A stretch of DNA of 64,000 nucleotides from Achromobacter pulmonis (GCF_002885955.2 NZ_POQS01000003.1:260902-324901); one strand, 5' to 3'; shown: positions 24,022 to 32,482, numbered from the stretch's first letter. Notes: generated from the letters alone by a model not told the origin. Program-made: numbers and translations.

Positions 24022-24996
24022 ATGAATCGTCGTCACGTACTCAAGCTGCTCGTCGCCAGCGCCCTGGCGGGGCCGGCCTGCGCCGCCGCCCAGAGCGCCT
24101 ATCCGGACCGCCTCATCAAGTGGGTGGTGCCTTATCCGGCCGGCGGCGGCACCGACAACCTGGCGCGCGCGCTGGCCGAAAGCATGCGGCCCAAGCTGGG
24201 CCAGCAGCTCATGATCGACAACCGGCCGGGCGCCTCGACCAATATCGGCGCCGACCTGGTGGCGCGGTCCAAGCCGGACGGCTACACCATCATGTCGGCC
24301 GACAACGCGCTGCTGTTCTTCAACGAGCACCTGTTCAAGAAGCTTGCGTTCAGCCCCGAGAACGACTTCACGTACGTCGGCGCCATTGGCCGCTTTCCGC
24401 TGCTGCTGGTGGTCCATCCCGACTTCCCGGCGCGCAGCCTGGCCGAATTCCTGGCCTACGTGCGCGCCAACCCGGGCAAGGTCGACTTCGCCTCGGTCAG
24501 CAACGGCTCGCCGCATCACCTGGCCATGGAACTGTTCAAGAGCCGCACCGGTACGGACCTGACGCACGTGGCCTTCGCCGGCGCCGCGCCCGCCATACAG
24601 AGCCTGCTGGGCAACCACGTGCCCGTCATGTTCCTGGATCTCGCGTCCGGCATTTCCTACATCAAGTCCGGACGGGTGCGCGCGCTGGCCATCGGCACCG
24701 CGCAGCGTTCGGCCGCCGTGCCGGACGTGCCTACGCTGGCGGAGCAGGGCGTCAGCGACGTCGAGGTCTTCGCCCTGCAAGGCGTGCTGGGTCCGGCCGG
24801 CATGCCGGCCGAGGTCGTCGCGCTGGTGAACCGGCAGCTCAACGCGGCGCTGGCCGATCCGAACGTGCTGCAGCGCTTCAGCGATTTCGGCTTCGAGCCG
24901 CTGCCCAGCACGCCCGAAAAATTCAAGGCCCTGGCCCGCGCGGAGTCCCTCAAATGGGGGGCGGTCATCCGCCAGGCCAACATCGTTCTGGACTGA
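24022..24996 (+). CDS. Bug-family periplasmic solute-binding protein (TctC-like)
   Basis: A 324-aa extracytoplasmic solute receptor of the Bug family, hugely expanded in Bordetella and relatives. Seen: signal peptide (LKLLVASALAGPACAAAQSA), then YPDRLIKWVVPYPAGGGTDN, the family ligand-pocket loop, and MIDNRPGASTNIGADLVARS. Bug proteins bind carboxylates or aromatic acids and usually deliver to TctAB-type membrane partners; none is encoded here, as is common for orphan Bug genes. Lying inside a catabolic operon suggests that its ligand is the operon's substrate. GGGGGAG precedes the ATG. Confidence 0.92.
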   Translation: MNRRHVLKLLVASALAGPACAAAQSAYPDRLIKWVVPYPAGGGTDNLARALAESMRPKLGQQLMIDNRPGASTNIGADLVARSKPDGYTIMSADNALLFFNEHLFKKLAFSPENDFTYVGAIGRFPLLLVVHPDFPARSLAEFLAYVRANPGKVDFASVSNGSPHHLAMELFKSRTGTDLTHVAFAGAAPAIQSLLGNHVPVMFLDLASGISYIKSGRVRALAIGTAQRSAAVPDVPTLAEQGVSDVEVFALQGVLGPAGMPAEVVALVNRQLNAALADPNVLQRFSDFGFEPLPSTPEKFKALARAESLKWGAVIRQANIVLD

Positions 24997-25014
24997 TCCA
25001 GAAAGGAGTACGAC

Positions 25015-25548
25015 ATGAACTCGCCCCGTCCCGTACACGGTCTGCACCACTTCGCCTGGCGCTGCAAGAACGCCGAGGAAACCCGCCACTTCTACGAAGA
25101 CATCCTGGGCCTGCCGCTGGTGCACGTCATCAAGAAGGACCACGTGCCCAGCACGGGCGACTATTGCCCGTACGTCCACATCTTCTTCCGCATGGCCGAC
25201 GGCTCGCACATCGCCTTCTTCGACCTGGGCGACGACACCGCCGCGCTGCCTTCGCCCAACACGCCGTCCTGGGTCAACCACATGGCGCTGCGCGTCGACA
25301 GCATGGAGGACCTGGTGGCGATGAAGGCCAGGCTGGAAGCGCACGGCATCGAGGTGCTGGGCGTGACCGACCACGACGGCTACATCGAATCCGTCTACTT
25401 CTTCGATCCCAACGGCTTCCGCCTGGAGCTGACGGTGGAGGTGGCGCCGGCCGAGGTCGTCGCCGGCTTCGCCAAGACCGCCCACCAGACGCTGCGCGCA
25501 TGGACCGACACCCAATCCGGCCGGACCGCCGGCAAAGGAATGCAATGA
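25015..25548 (+). CDS. VOC-superfamily ring-cleavage dioxygenase-like protein
   Basis: A 177-aa vicinal-oxygen-chelate protein with two beta-alpha-beta modules. Likely metal ligands are His in GLHHFAWRC, His in WVNHMALRV and Glu in FRLELTVEV, the two-His-one-Glu set of type I extradiol dioxygenases; YFFDPNGFRLEL is the typical C-terminal motif. It could cleave a catechol-type product of the upstream hydroxylase, but glyoxalase-like or isomerase roles are possible. GAAAGGAG precedes the ATG; its stop overlaps the next gene by 4 bases. Confidence 0.82.
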   Translation: MNSPRPVHGLHHFAWRCKNAEETRHFYEDILGLPLVHVIKKDHVPSTGDYCPYVHIFFRMADGSHIAFFDLGDDTAALPSPNTPSWVNHMALRVDSMEDLVAMKARLEAHGIEVLGVTDHDGYIESVYFFDPNGFRLELTVEVAPAEVVAGFAKTAHQTLRAWTDTQSGRTAGKGMQ

Positions 25549-26552
25549 CGCTGCCCAACCTGCCTTTGCGTCTGGCGACGCGCAAGAACGGCGCCCGCGA
25601 CGGCCAGCTGATGCTGGTCGACGCGGCCGGCCAGCGCTGGACGGCCGCGCAGGCCGCTCCGACGCTGCAAGCGCTGCTGGATGATTTCGACGCGCTCGCG
25701 CCGCGGCTGCTCGCGCAAAGCGAGGCGCTGGACGCGGCCGGCTGGGCCGGCGCGCCGGCCTTCGAGGCGGCCGCCTGCATGGCGCCGCTGCCGCGCGCCT
25801 ACCAGTGGGCCGACGCGTCCGTCTACCGCAACCACGCGCGCCTGATCTATCAATGGCGCAAGGAGCCCATTCCGCCGCGCTATGAAACCGAGCCGCTGGT
25901 CTACCAGGGCGGCTCCGACGTCATGCTGGGCGCCCAGGACGACATCGAGGCCGTCGACGAGGCGCACCAGATCGACCTCGAAGCCGAGGTCGCCGTCATC
26001 ACCAAGGACGTGCCCATGGGCGTCAGCGTCGAGCAGGCCGAGCAATGCATCGCGCTGGTGGTGCTGCTCAACGACGTGTCCCTGCGCGGCCTGATTCCCG
26101 ACGAACTGTCCAAGGGTTTCGGCTTCTACCAGAGCAAGCCCGCCACCAGCTTCGCGCCCATCGCGCTCACGCCGGCGGCGCTGGGCGCGCTGTGGAAAGA
26201 CAGCATGCCCAACTTCCGCGTCCACATCTCGATCAACGGCGTGGCTTTCGGCCAGCCCCATTCGAACGTGGAGACCATCTTCAACTTCTCGCAGGTCATC
26301 GCGCACCTGGCCCGCACGCGGGCGCTGGGCGCGGGCAGCATCATCGGCCTGGGCACCATCAGCAACGAGGACCCGGCCGCCGGCAGCGCCTGCATCACCG
26401 AGGCCCGCGTGCGCCAGATCCTGGACGGCGCGCCGGAACAAGACCTGCGCCCCTACCTGCGGCACGGGGACCGGGTCCGCATCGAGGCGCTGGACGGCAG
26501 GCAATCGCTGTTCGGCGCCATCGACCAGGCGGTGAAGGTGCGCGGCCGCTGA
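25545..26552 (+). CDS. Fumarylacetoacetate hydrolase (FAH) family protein
   Basis: Hydrolyses C-C bonds in ring-cleavage products such as fumarylpyruvate or fumarylacetoacetate. The 335-aa protein shows the acidic metal-binding residues of the fold in QIDLEAEVAVITKDVPMG and later LLNDVSLRGLIPDELSKG, plus the catalytic-site segments FGFYQSKPATSFAPIALTP and GLGTISNEDPAAGSACITE. ATG overlaps the VOC stop (ATGA). The protein length and N-terminal extension fit the bacterial FahA-like/2-keto-4-pentenoate hydratase group. It completes a hydroxylase, dioxygenase, hydrolase order expected for aromatic ring degradation. Confidence 0.88.
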   Translation: MTLPNLPLRLATRKNGARDGQLMLVDAAGQRWTAAQAAPTLQALLDDFDALAPRLLAQSEALDAAGWAGAPAFEAAACMAPLPRAYQWADASVYRNHARLIYQWRKEPIPPRYETEPLVYQGGSDVMLGAQDDIEAVDEAHQIDLEAEVAVITKDVPMGVSVEQAEQCIALVVLLNDVSLRGLIPDELSKGFGFYQSKPATSFAPIALTPAALGALWKDSMPNFRVHISINGVAFGQPHSNVETIFNFSQVIAHLARTRALGAGSIIGLGTISNEDPAAGSACITEARVRQILDGAPEQDLRPYLRHGDRVRIEALDGRQSLFGAIDQAVKVRGR

Positions 26553-26566
26553 GGCCGGCGGCAGAC

Positions 26567-26592
26567 GCGGCGCGGGGCAGGCCCCGCGCCGC
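26567..26592. terminator. Bidirectional terminator-like hairpin
   Basis: GCGGCGCGGGG pairs perfectly with CCCCGCGCCGC across CAGG, followed on the plus strand by TATATTTTC. It lies between the FAH gene and the convergent small gene ending at 26592, and could end the aromatic operon. Confidence 0.7.
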
Positions 26593-26810
26593 TATATTTT
26601 CAGGCGCCGCGCGTTGAGTTCCTCGGCCGTGTGCTTCACGCCGCTCATGGCGGCATGTTCATTGGCGAACACGCGATCGCCCGTGCCGATCTGCGTCCAG
26701 CTGTTGTGGGGCGAGGTGCGCACCCACACGTTCCAGCCCGGCCGCAACGAGACTTCGCACAGCTTGTACTCGAGACGGTAACCGTTGAGACTGATGACTC
26801 CGGTTCTCAT
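26592..26810 (-). CDS. Small hypothetical protein
   Basis: A 72-aa protein (MRTGVISLNGYRLEYKLCEV, WNVWVRTSPHNSWTQIG) predicted as a small beta-rich fold with a charged C-terminal helix. AGGAGG lies just before the ATG and the stop abuts a terminator, so it looks like a real gene. No family recognised. It probably shares a transcript with the small gene 30 bases upstream. Confidence 0.65.
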   Translation of the reverse strand: MRTGVISLNGYRLEYKLCEVSLRPGWNVWVRTSPHNSWTQIGTGDRVFANEHAAMSGVKHTAEELNARRLKI

Positions 26811-26840
26811 TGTTTTTCCTCCTGTACGGCGCCCCGCCCG

Positions 26841-27062
26841 TCACAGGCCGGCCCGCGCGCGGCGCGGACTGCGGGCCTCCAAAGGGCTGAGGTGCTTGCC
26901 ACTGCTGCCGTGGACCCGGGTCACTTCATAGACCTCGAGCCCATCGTCCATCCACCTGCGGACTTCGCTGATCACATCGGTGAAGACGGGTCTGGGACCG
27001 TCCAGAATCCAGCCGATGATGAGCGCCTGCTTGTCGTGTTCCCGTTCACTGGCCCTGTGCAT
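26841..27062 (-). CDS. Small hypothetical protein
   Basis: A 73-aa soluble protein (KQALIIGWILDGPRPVFTDV, VRRWMDDGLEVYEVTRVHG) with a basic C-terminal tail. GGAAAG precedes the ATG. No family is recognised. With the following 72-aa gene it makes a two-gene unit; the 229 bases upstream (27063-27291) hold only its presumed promoter and nothing else I can identify. Confidence 0.6.
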   Translation of the reverse strand: MHRASEREHDKQALIIGWILDGPRPVFTDVISEVRRWMDDGLEVYEVTRVHGSSGKHLSPLEARSPRRARAGL

Positions 27063-27291
27063 TTCTTCTTTCCTTTTTTGGCAGCTTCAGGGCCAGCCTA
27101 GTCAGGCAAATAACCAGGCGCTATTAGAAAATCGCTTCAAATCCGACATTGTGTATGGGCGGGCCTTGGGGCCTACGGCGATTGCGGGGAAAACGCTGAA
27201 AATTGTCCTCACATGATTTGGTGAAAGTTTCGGTTCCAGTACTTGGAACACGCCACAGATACGCCGATATCCGGCCCGCAGGGGCTTCGAA

Positions 27292-28392
27292 TCAGTCGGA
27301 ATACGAGGTAGCGCCGCGCGCGGCGACCTTGCGGCCGGCGGCCGGCTCGGCGGACACGTCTATCTCGGGTTCGACCGACATGCCCACGCGCAGGCGCGCG
27401 GCCTGCGGCTGGTCCGCGTCCAGGCGTATGCGGGCGGTCAGGCGCTGCACGATCTTGGTGAAGTTGCCGGTGGCGTTCTGCGGGCCCAGCGGGGCATAGC
27501 TGGCGTTGCTGGCCGGCGCGAGGCTGTCGACGGTGCCGCGCAGCGTGACGCCGGGCAACGCGTCCACGCGGATCTTCACCGGCTGGCCGGGGCGCACGCG
27601 CGCGAGCTGGGTTTCGCGGTAATTGGCTTCGATGTAGACCGCGTCCAGCGGCACGATCGCGGCCACGGGCTTGCCCGTGGCGATGAAGGCCCCCACGCGC
27701 AGCGCGCGCTGGCCCACGGTGCCCGCGATCGGGGCGGTGATGCGCGTATACGAGAGATTCAGTTCCGCGGCGGCCTGTTCGGCCTTCGTCTGCGCCAGCG
27801 CGGCCCGCGCCTTGCGCAGTTCGGCGCGCAGGATGTCGAGCTGGCGCAGCGCGGCCTGATGGGCGGCCCGGTCCTTTTCCAGATTGGCGCCGTGGATGGT
27901 GGCCTGGGCCTGCGCGCGCTGCAGCGCCTGCACGGTGCCGGCGCCGTCCGCCGCCAGATTACGGTAGCGCGCCAGATCGGCCCGGGCCAGGCGCAGGGAT
28001 GCGCTGTCGGCCGTGACGGTGGCCTGCGCCCGCTCGATCTCGTTTTCCTGGCGGGCGATCTGGGCGTCCAGGCTGTCGATCACGGCCTGCGCGCTGGAGA
28101 CCCTGGCGCGGGCATGTTCCAGCGCGATGGCGAAGTCGCGGTCATCGATCACCGCCAGCAGCTGTCCCGGCTCCACGCGCTGGTTGTCTTCGACCAGCAC
28201 TTCGGCGACGCGGCCCGAAACCTGCGGCGCGACCTGGGTGAAGTCGGCGCGCACATAGGCGTAGTCGGTCGATTGCAGGTCCGACGCGCTTTCCGGACGG
28301 TTGATGTAGAAAAGCGCGGCGACGACGGTGACGGCGAGCAGGGCGCCGACGGCGGTCTTGCCGGTCTTGAGCTGAGGCATAGGTTCATCCAT
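27292..28392 (-). CDS. HlyD/EmrA-family membrane fusion protein
   Basis: Periplasmic adaptor of a tripartite drug efflux pump. A single N-terminal membrane segment (GALLAVTVVAALFYI) is followed by a lipoyl half-motif (VAPQVSGRVAEVLVEDNQRV), a long coiled-coil hairpin (~85-210), the second lipoyl half (YTRITAPIAGTVGQRALRVG) and a beta-barrel/MP domain (VYIEANYRETQLARVRPGQP). At 366 aa it is a typical EmrA. It overlaps the upstream EmrB-type gene by 8 bases and is the last gene of the operon. Confidence 0.92.
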   Translation of the reverse strand: MDEPMPQLKTGKTAVGALLAVTVVAALFYINRPESASDLQSTDYAYVRADFTQVAPQVSGRVAEVLVEDNQRVEPGQLLAVIDDRDFAIALEHARARVSSAQAVIDSLDAQIARQENEIERAQATVTADSASLRLARADLARYRNLAADGAGTVQALQRAQAQATIHGANLEKDRAAHQAALRQLDILRAELRKARAALAQTKAEQAAAELNLSYTRITAPIAGTVGQRALRVGAFIATGKPVAAIVPLDAVYIEANYRETQLARVRPGQPVKIRVDALPGVTLRGTVDSLAPASNASYAPLGPQNATGNFTKIVQRLTARIRLDADQPQAARLRVGMSVEPEIDVSAEPAAGRKVAARGATSYSD

Positions 28393-29914
28393 GAGAAGTA
28401 GTAGCGGGTTGCGGCGCCGGGATGTATTGCAGGCGCAGCACCAGGGGAATCATCAGAACGGCCAGCAGGCCCAGCGCCAGATAGGCGTCGGACGTGGCCA
28501 GCACGAAGGCCTGCTCGTGCAATGCGGAGGCGATGCGGGCCGGCTCGATCAGCTGCGTCCAGCCGCCATGCAGCAGGCCCGGGCTGTCGAGCAGGATGTC
28601 CGCGTGGAAGCGCTCGCGCACCACCGTGAGCTGGCCGATGGCCGCGCTGCCGGCCAGGGTGCCGAACACCCGCAGCGCATTGATGGTGCCCGACACGTAG
28701 GGGCCTTCGGGCGGCTGCACCACGCTGGTGGCCAGGAACAGCAGGGATACCACCGCCATGGGCTGGCCCAGCGCCTGCAGCGTCTGCACCACGATGAACT
28801 GCTGCCAGACCCAGTCCGCCGTCAGGCGCGATCCGAGCAGGCAGGCCGCGGCGATCAGCGCCAGTCCCAGCGCGAACACGACGCGCGCGTCGACCCACTT
28901 GCGGTACAGCAGCGCGGCCACGCAGGGGCCGAGCAGCAATTGCGGCAGGCCGATGATCAGGCCGATGGGCGCGCTTTGCAGCGCCCGGTAGCCCCAGACG
29001 CGGCCGAGATAGGCGGACGGCACCGACGAGCCGGACAGCATCACGATCAGCAGGCACACGAACACCGTGAATCCCAGGCCCAGGTTGCGCCGGCCCAGCA
29101 GCTGCAGCTTGACGAAGGGTTCGGGGTGGCGCCATTCGCTCACCAGATAGGCCGCGGTGAAGACCAGGCCCACGGCCAGCGCCGCCGTGATCAGGCGCGA
29201 CTCGAACCAGTCCAGCCGCACGCCCTGGTCCAGCGCCACCGTGACCAGGATCAGCCCGATCACGCCCATGGCCATGCCGGGCCAGTTGGCGCGCTTGAAG
29301 CGCTCGGCCTGCGACGGGGCGTCCGGCAGGCCCCAGCCCACCAGCGCGCCGGCCAGCAGCAGCAGCGGGATCGCCTGCCAGTAGACCAGGCGCAGGTCCG
29401 TCAGGCTGTCGGTCCACAGGCCGGTGAGCCAGGTCGAGACATTGGGCGCGAAGGTGGCGGTCATGGCGTAAAGCGCAAGCCCGTGCAGCCGGATCGGCGC
29501 GGGCAGGAACTTCAGCGCGGCCATCATCAGCACGGGGACCAGCGCGCCGCCGGCCAGGCCCTGCAGCCCGCGCAGCGCCAGCAGCAGCGGCAGGCTGTGG
29601 ACGAACGGCAGCACCAGCGCGATCAGCGCGCACAGGCCCACCATGCCCAGGTGGAAGCGGCGCAGCGACAGCGTGATGGCGAACCACGAGGCGAACGGCA
29701 TGGCGACCAGCTCGCCCGCCGCATAGACCGTGTGGAGCCAGGAGGCGTCGTCCAGCCCCTGGCCCAGCGCGCCGCGGATGTCGGCCAGGGCCAGCGCGCC
29801 GACGCGGTTGTTCAGGCCGGCCGTCATCGCGGCCAGGAAGATGCCGGTCAGCGCGACCAGCGGGCGCGCGCGGCGTTCGGGGGCGGCCGGGGCGGCCGCT
29901 GCGTGCGCGCTCAC
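28385..29914 (-). CDS. EmrB-type MFS drug/proton antiporter (DHA2, 14 TM)
   Basis: Inner-membrane pump of the tripartite system. The 509-aa protein has about 14 membrane segments; motif A/C-like sequences include LNNRVGALALADIRGAL near TM1 and LRGLQGLAGGALVPVLMMAA near TM4. It overlaps the outer-membrane-factor gene by 4 bases at its start and the adaptor gene by 8 at its end. Substrates cannot be inferred; fatty acids, phenolics or antibiotics are known for relatives. Confidence 0.92.
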   Translation of the reverse strand: MSAHAAAAPAAPERRARPLVALTGIFLAAMTAGLNNRVGALALADIRGALGQGLDDASWLHTVYAAGELVAMPFASWFAITLSLRRFHLGMVGLCALIALVLPFVHSLPLLLALRGLQGLAGGALVPVLMMAALKFLPAPIRLHGLALYAMTATFAPNVSTWLTGLWTDSLTDLRLVYWQAIPLLLLAGALVGWGLPDAPSQAERFKRANWPGMAMGVIGLILVTVALDQGVRLDWFESRLITAALAVGLVFTAAYLVSEWRHPEPFVKLQLLGRRNLGLGFTVFVCLLIVMLSGSSVPSAYLGRVWGYRALQSAPIGLIIGLPQLLLGPCVAALLYRKWVDARVVFALGLALIAAACLLGSRLTADWVWQQFIVVQTLQALGQPMAVVSLLFLATSVVQPPEGPYVSGTINALRVFGTLAGSAAIGQLTVVRERFHADILLDSPGLLHGGWTQLIEPARIASALHEQAFVLATSDAYLALGLLAVLMIPLVLRLQYIPAPQPATTSHG

Positions 29915-31368
29915 CGGACCTCCCCGCCGTCTTGCGCGGCCGCGTCCCAGCCGCCGCCCAGCGCCTTGTACAGGGCCACCACCGTCAAGGTGGAACGGGT
30001 CGCGCTATGGGTCAGCGCCAGCTGGCTGTCGAGCAGGTTGCGCTGTCCGACCAGCACCGGCAGATAGTCCGCCGCGCCCTGTTTGTAGGCGGCCTCGGAC
30101 GCGCGCAGGGCGCGCAGATTGTGTTCGTAGGCGTGCCGCAGTTCGACGTGGCGGCGCTGTTGCGCGGCCCAGGCGTTGAGCGCGTCGTCGACCTCGTGCC
30201 AGGCGCGCAGCACCGTGCGCTGGAAGTCGATGGCGGCTTCCTGCTGGCGCGCCTCGGTGAGCGCCAGGGTGCTGCGCAGCCTGCCGCCCTCGAAAATGGG
30301 CAGGTACAGCGTCGGCCCGACGGTGAACTGGCGCGAAGCCCAGTTGCCCAGGTCGCTGCCGTGGAAGGATTCGAGGCCCAGGCCGCCGCCCAGCGTCAGG
30401 CGCGGGTAGAAGTCCGCCGTGGCCACGCCGACCGCGGCCGTGGCCGCCTGCAGGCGCGCCTGGGCGCGCTGGATGTCGGGGCGGCGGCGCGCCAGTTCCG
30501 ACGGCAGGCCCACCGGCACCGCCTGCGGCGGATCGGGCAGCTTGCGGGCCGGTCCGAGTTCGGCGTCGAGCTCGCGCGGCGCCAGCCCCAGCAGCAAGGC
30601 CAGCGCGTTCATGTGCGCGTCGCGCTGCTCGGCCAGCTCGGGCTGCAGCGCGCGCACCGTGGCCAGCTGGGCGCTGGCCGCGGCGGTGTCGAACTGCGTC
30701 GCCACGCCGTTGCGCGCGCGGCTTTCGGCCAGGCGCAGCGCGTGCTCGGCGATCTTCTCGTTCTGCCGTGCGATATCGATCTGCGCCTGGATGCCGCGCA
30801 GCTGCAGGTAATTGCGCGCGATCTCGGCGGCCATGGCCACGCGCACGGCTTCCTGGTCGTACCAGGCGGCGGCGCGCTCGGCGCCGGCCTGTTCGCGCAG
30901 CTTGCGCGCATGTCCCCACAGGTCGATTTCCCACGAGGCGTCGAAGCCGGCCTGCCAGTAATCGTAGGGCGCTGACGGCGCGCCCAGCGCCACCATCTTG
31001 CCGTTCTCGCTGTCGGCCTGCCGCGCATACGAGCCGCCGACGCCGAGCCGCGGCAATTGCGCCGCGCCCGCGATGCCGAGCTTGGCCCGGCTCTGGGCCA
31101 CGCGCGCCGCGGCGGCCTGCAGATCCAGGTTGGCCTGCGCGGCGCGGCGCTGCAGGCTGGACAGGATGGGATCGTCGAGCAGGTCCCACCAGGCGGCCGG
31201 CACCGGTTCGCGCCGCAGGGCGGCGGCAAGCGAGCCGGCGTCGCGCGGCTGCAGGGTCGCGGCGGCGGCGGGATCGGGCGGGGGCTGGAAGGCCGGCCCG
31301 ACGGAGCAGCCTGTCAGTACCAGGCCGAGGAAGACGGCGGGCGTCCGGGTGCGGGAAAAACGGATCAT
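29911..31368 (-). CDS. NodT/OprM-family outer-membrane efflux lipoprotein
   Basis: TolC-like channel of the tripartite pump. The ATG at 31368 gives a clean lipoprotein signal peptide (MIRFSRTRTPAVFLGLVLTG then CSVGP), so lipidation at Cys is expected; a longer frame from a TTG at 31431 lacks that feature at its N-terminus. Two OEP repeats follow (LQAAAARVAQSRAKLGIAGA; RPDIQRAQARLQAATAAVGV), with family marks TADFYPRLTLGG and RQQEAAIDFQRTVLRAWHEV. No strong Shine-Dalgarno precedes the ATG. It is the first gene of the operon, divergent from an AraC regulator. Confidence 0.9.
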   Translation of the reverse strand: MIRFSRTRTPAVFLGLVLTGCSVGPAFQPPPDPAAAATLQPRDAGSLAAALRREPVPAAWWDLLDDPILSSLQRRAAQANLDLQAAAARVAQSRAKLGIAGAAQLPRLGVGGSYARQADSENGKMVALGAPSAPYDYWQAGFDASWEIDLWGHARKLREQAGAERAAAWYDQEAVRVAMAAEIARNYLQLRGIQAQIDIARQNEKIAEHALRLAESRARNGVATQFDTAAASAQLATVRALQPELAEQRDAHMNALALLLGLAPRELDAELGPARKLPDPPQAVPVGLPSELARRRPDIQRAQARLQAATAAVGVATADFYPRLTLGGGLGLESFHGSDLGNWASRQFTVGPTLYLPIFEGGRLRSTLALTEARQQEAAIDFQRTVLRAWHEVDDALNAWAAQQRRHVELRHAYEHNLRALRASEAAYKQGAADYLPVLVGQRNLLDSQLALTHSATRSTLTVVALYKALGGGWDAAAQDGGEVR

Positions 31369-31421
31369 GGGGCGGACGTAGCGCGGCGGCCGATCGCGCA
31401 GGCGGGCCGCCTTGGGGTTGG

Positions 31422-31445
31422 GAGAATGCAAGTATTCTCATTCTC
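31422..31445. promoter_or_regulatory. Candidate operator: GAGAAT dyad upstream of the efflux operon
   Basis: GAGAAT, six bases, then ATTCTC form a perfect dyad (31422-31439), immediately followed by a second ATTCTC (31440-31445). It lies ~55 bases upstream of the efflux operon start in the divergent control region. It could be a binding site for the AraC regulator or, given GAGAAT/ATTCTC resemblance, a Fur-like site; both are inference. Confidence 0.45.
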
Positions 31446-31470
31446 TTTTAGGCTGGCGTCATTCCACGAA

Positions 31471-31534
31471 ATGGCCAATGTATTTATCAATCCGGCCATG
31501 TCGGCATGGCTGGATCGATAAACAAACTGGCCAT
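31471..31534. repeat. Long imperfect inverted repeat in the efflux/AraC control region
   Basis: Two 30-base arms (31471-31500 and 31505-31534) separated by TCGG match at 25 of 30 positions as inverted copies. Each arm is bounded by ATGGCC/GGCCAT-like ends and shares a TTTATC core. This is either a pair of opposed operator sites for the divergent regulator or a very stable RNA hairpin in the araC leader. Confidence 0.75.
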
Positions 31535-31599
31535 CGATAGTGATGACGCCATCGGGCCGCTGCCGTATCGTGGCCGCTATCGCCACCTGTCCGCGCCCC

Positions 31600-32397
31600 A
31601 TGCAACCGCAAGAACTTCCCCATTCCTACGCCGAGCCGCACCGGATCGACCGGCCCGTGGTCGCGGCCAGCATCTCGCTGGTCACCGAAGGCGGCGAGTA
31701 CCCCTCGCACAGCCATCGCAAGGCGCAGCTGCTCTACACCGTTTCCGGCGTCATCACGTGCCAGACCGAGCGCGGGGTCTGGATGGTGCCGCCCGGCTGC
31801 GCGGTATGGATTCCGGGCGGCATGATCCATCGCGCCACGCCGTCGGGAAAAGTCCGCGGCTATGCGTTGTTCGTCGAACCCGACGCCGTCGCGGGCCTGC
31901 CGCAGACGTGCTGCAGCCTCGCGGTGTCGGTGCTGCTGCAGGCCCTGATAGACCGGGCCTGCGCGCTGCCGCGGCTGTACCTGCCGGAAGGCCCAGAAGG
32001 GCGCATCATGGCCGTGCTGCTGGACGAACTGGTAGCCGCGCCGCTGGAGCAGCTGCATTTGCCGCGGCCCTCGGATGCGCGGCTGGTGAAGCTGGCCGAC
32101 GCCATACTGGCCGATCCCGCCGACGCCGCCACGCTGCCGCAATGGGCGGCGCGCATCGGCATGAGCGAACGCAACATGAGCCGGCTGTTCCGCCAGCAGA
32201 CCGGCATGAGCGTGGGGCGCTGGCGCCATCAATGGCATGTGATCGCGGGACTGCAGCGCCTGACCTCGGGGCTGTCGGTGCAGGCCGTGGCCTATGAGCT
32301 GGGCTATGACAGCGCCAGCGCTTTCGTGACGATGTTCAAGAAGGCGGTGGGCAAGCCGCCGGGCCGCTTCCTGGCCGAGCGCACGGGGCCTGCGTGA
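31600..32397 (+). CDS. AraC-family regulator with N-terminal cupin
   Basis: A 265-aa regulator: cupin-type sensor domain at the N-terminus (EGGEYPSHSHRKAQLLYTVS, GVWMVPPGCAVWIPGGMIHR) and two helix-turn-helix motifs at the C-terminus (AARIGMSERNMSRLFRQQTG; VAYELGYDSASAFVTMFKKA). The ATG at 31600 is preferred because the protein then starts close to the cupin; the 20 residues from an ATG at 31540 show no family features. It is divergent from the NodT-EmrB-EmrA operon and is the likely regulator of that pump. Confidence 0.88.
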   Translation: MQPQELPHSYAEPHRIDRPVVAASISLVTEGGEYPSHSHRKAQLLYTVSGVITCQTERGVWMVPPGCAVWIPGGMIHRATPSGKVRGYALFVEPDAVAGLPQTCCSLAVSVLLQALIDRACALPRLYLPEGPEGRIMAVLLDELVAAPLEQLHLPRPSDARLVKLADAILADPADAATLPQWAARIGMSERNMSRLFRQQTGMSVGRWRHQWHVIAGLQRLTSGLSVQAVAYELGYDSASAFVTMFKKAVGKPPGRFLAERTGPA

Positions 32398-32407
32398 ACG
32401 CGAATCG

Positions 32408-32454
32408 TTGACATCCAAACGTCCCCTTTTTAATATAACAAGACAATTCTTGTT
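32408..32454 (+). promoter_or_regulatory. Near-consensus sigma-70 promoter with overlapping dyad operator
   Basis: TTGACA (32408-32413), a 17-base spacer and TAATAT (32431-32436) give a near-perfect promoter, rare in a GC-rich genome. AACAAG, ACAATT, CTTGTT (32437-32454) form a dyad starting right after the -10, where a repressor would block transcription. The MFS gene start follows at 32483. Confidence 0.8.
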
Positions 32455-32482
32455 TTATTAATCATTGCCTGGGGAGGGCGCC

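Noticed and set aside
21250..25545. A minus-strand open frame of more than 1,400 codons over the aromatic operon
   Set aside because: Only its last 267 codons (21250-22050) are a gene (LuxR). The rest lies antisense to five well-supported genes, with His/Arg/Gln-rich low-complexity product, as expected from GC-rich shadow frames.
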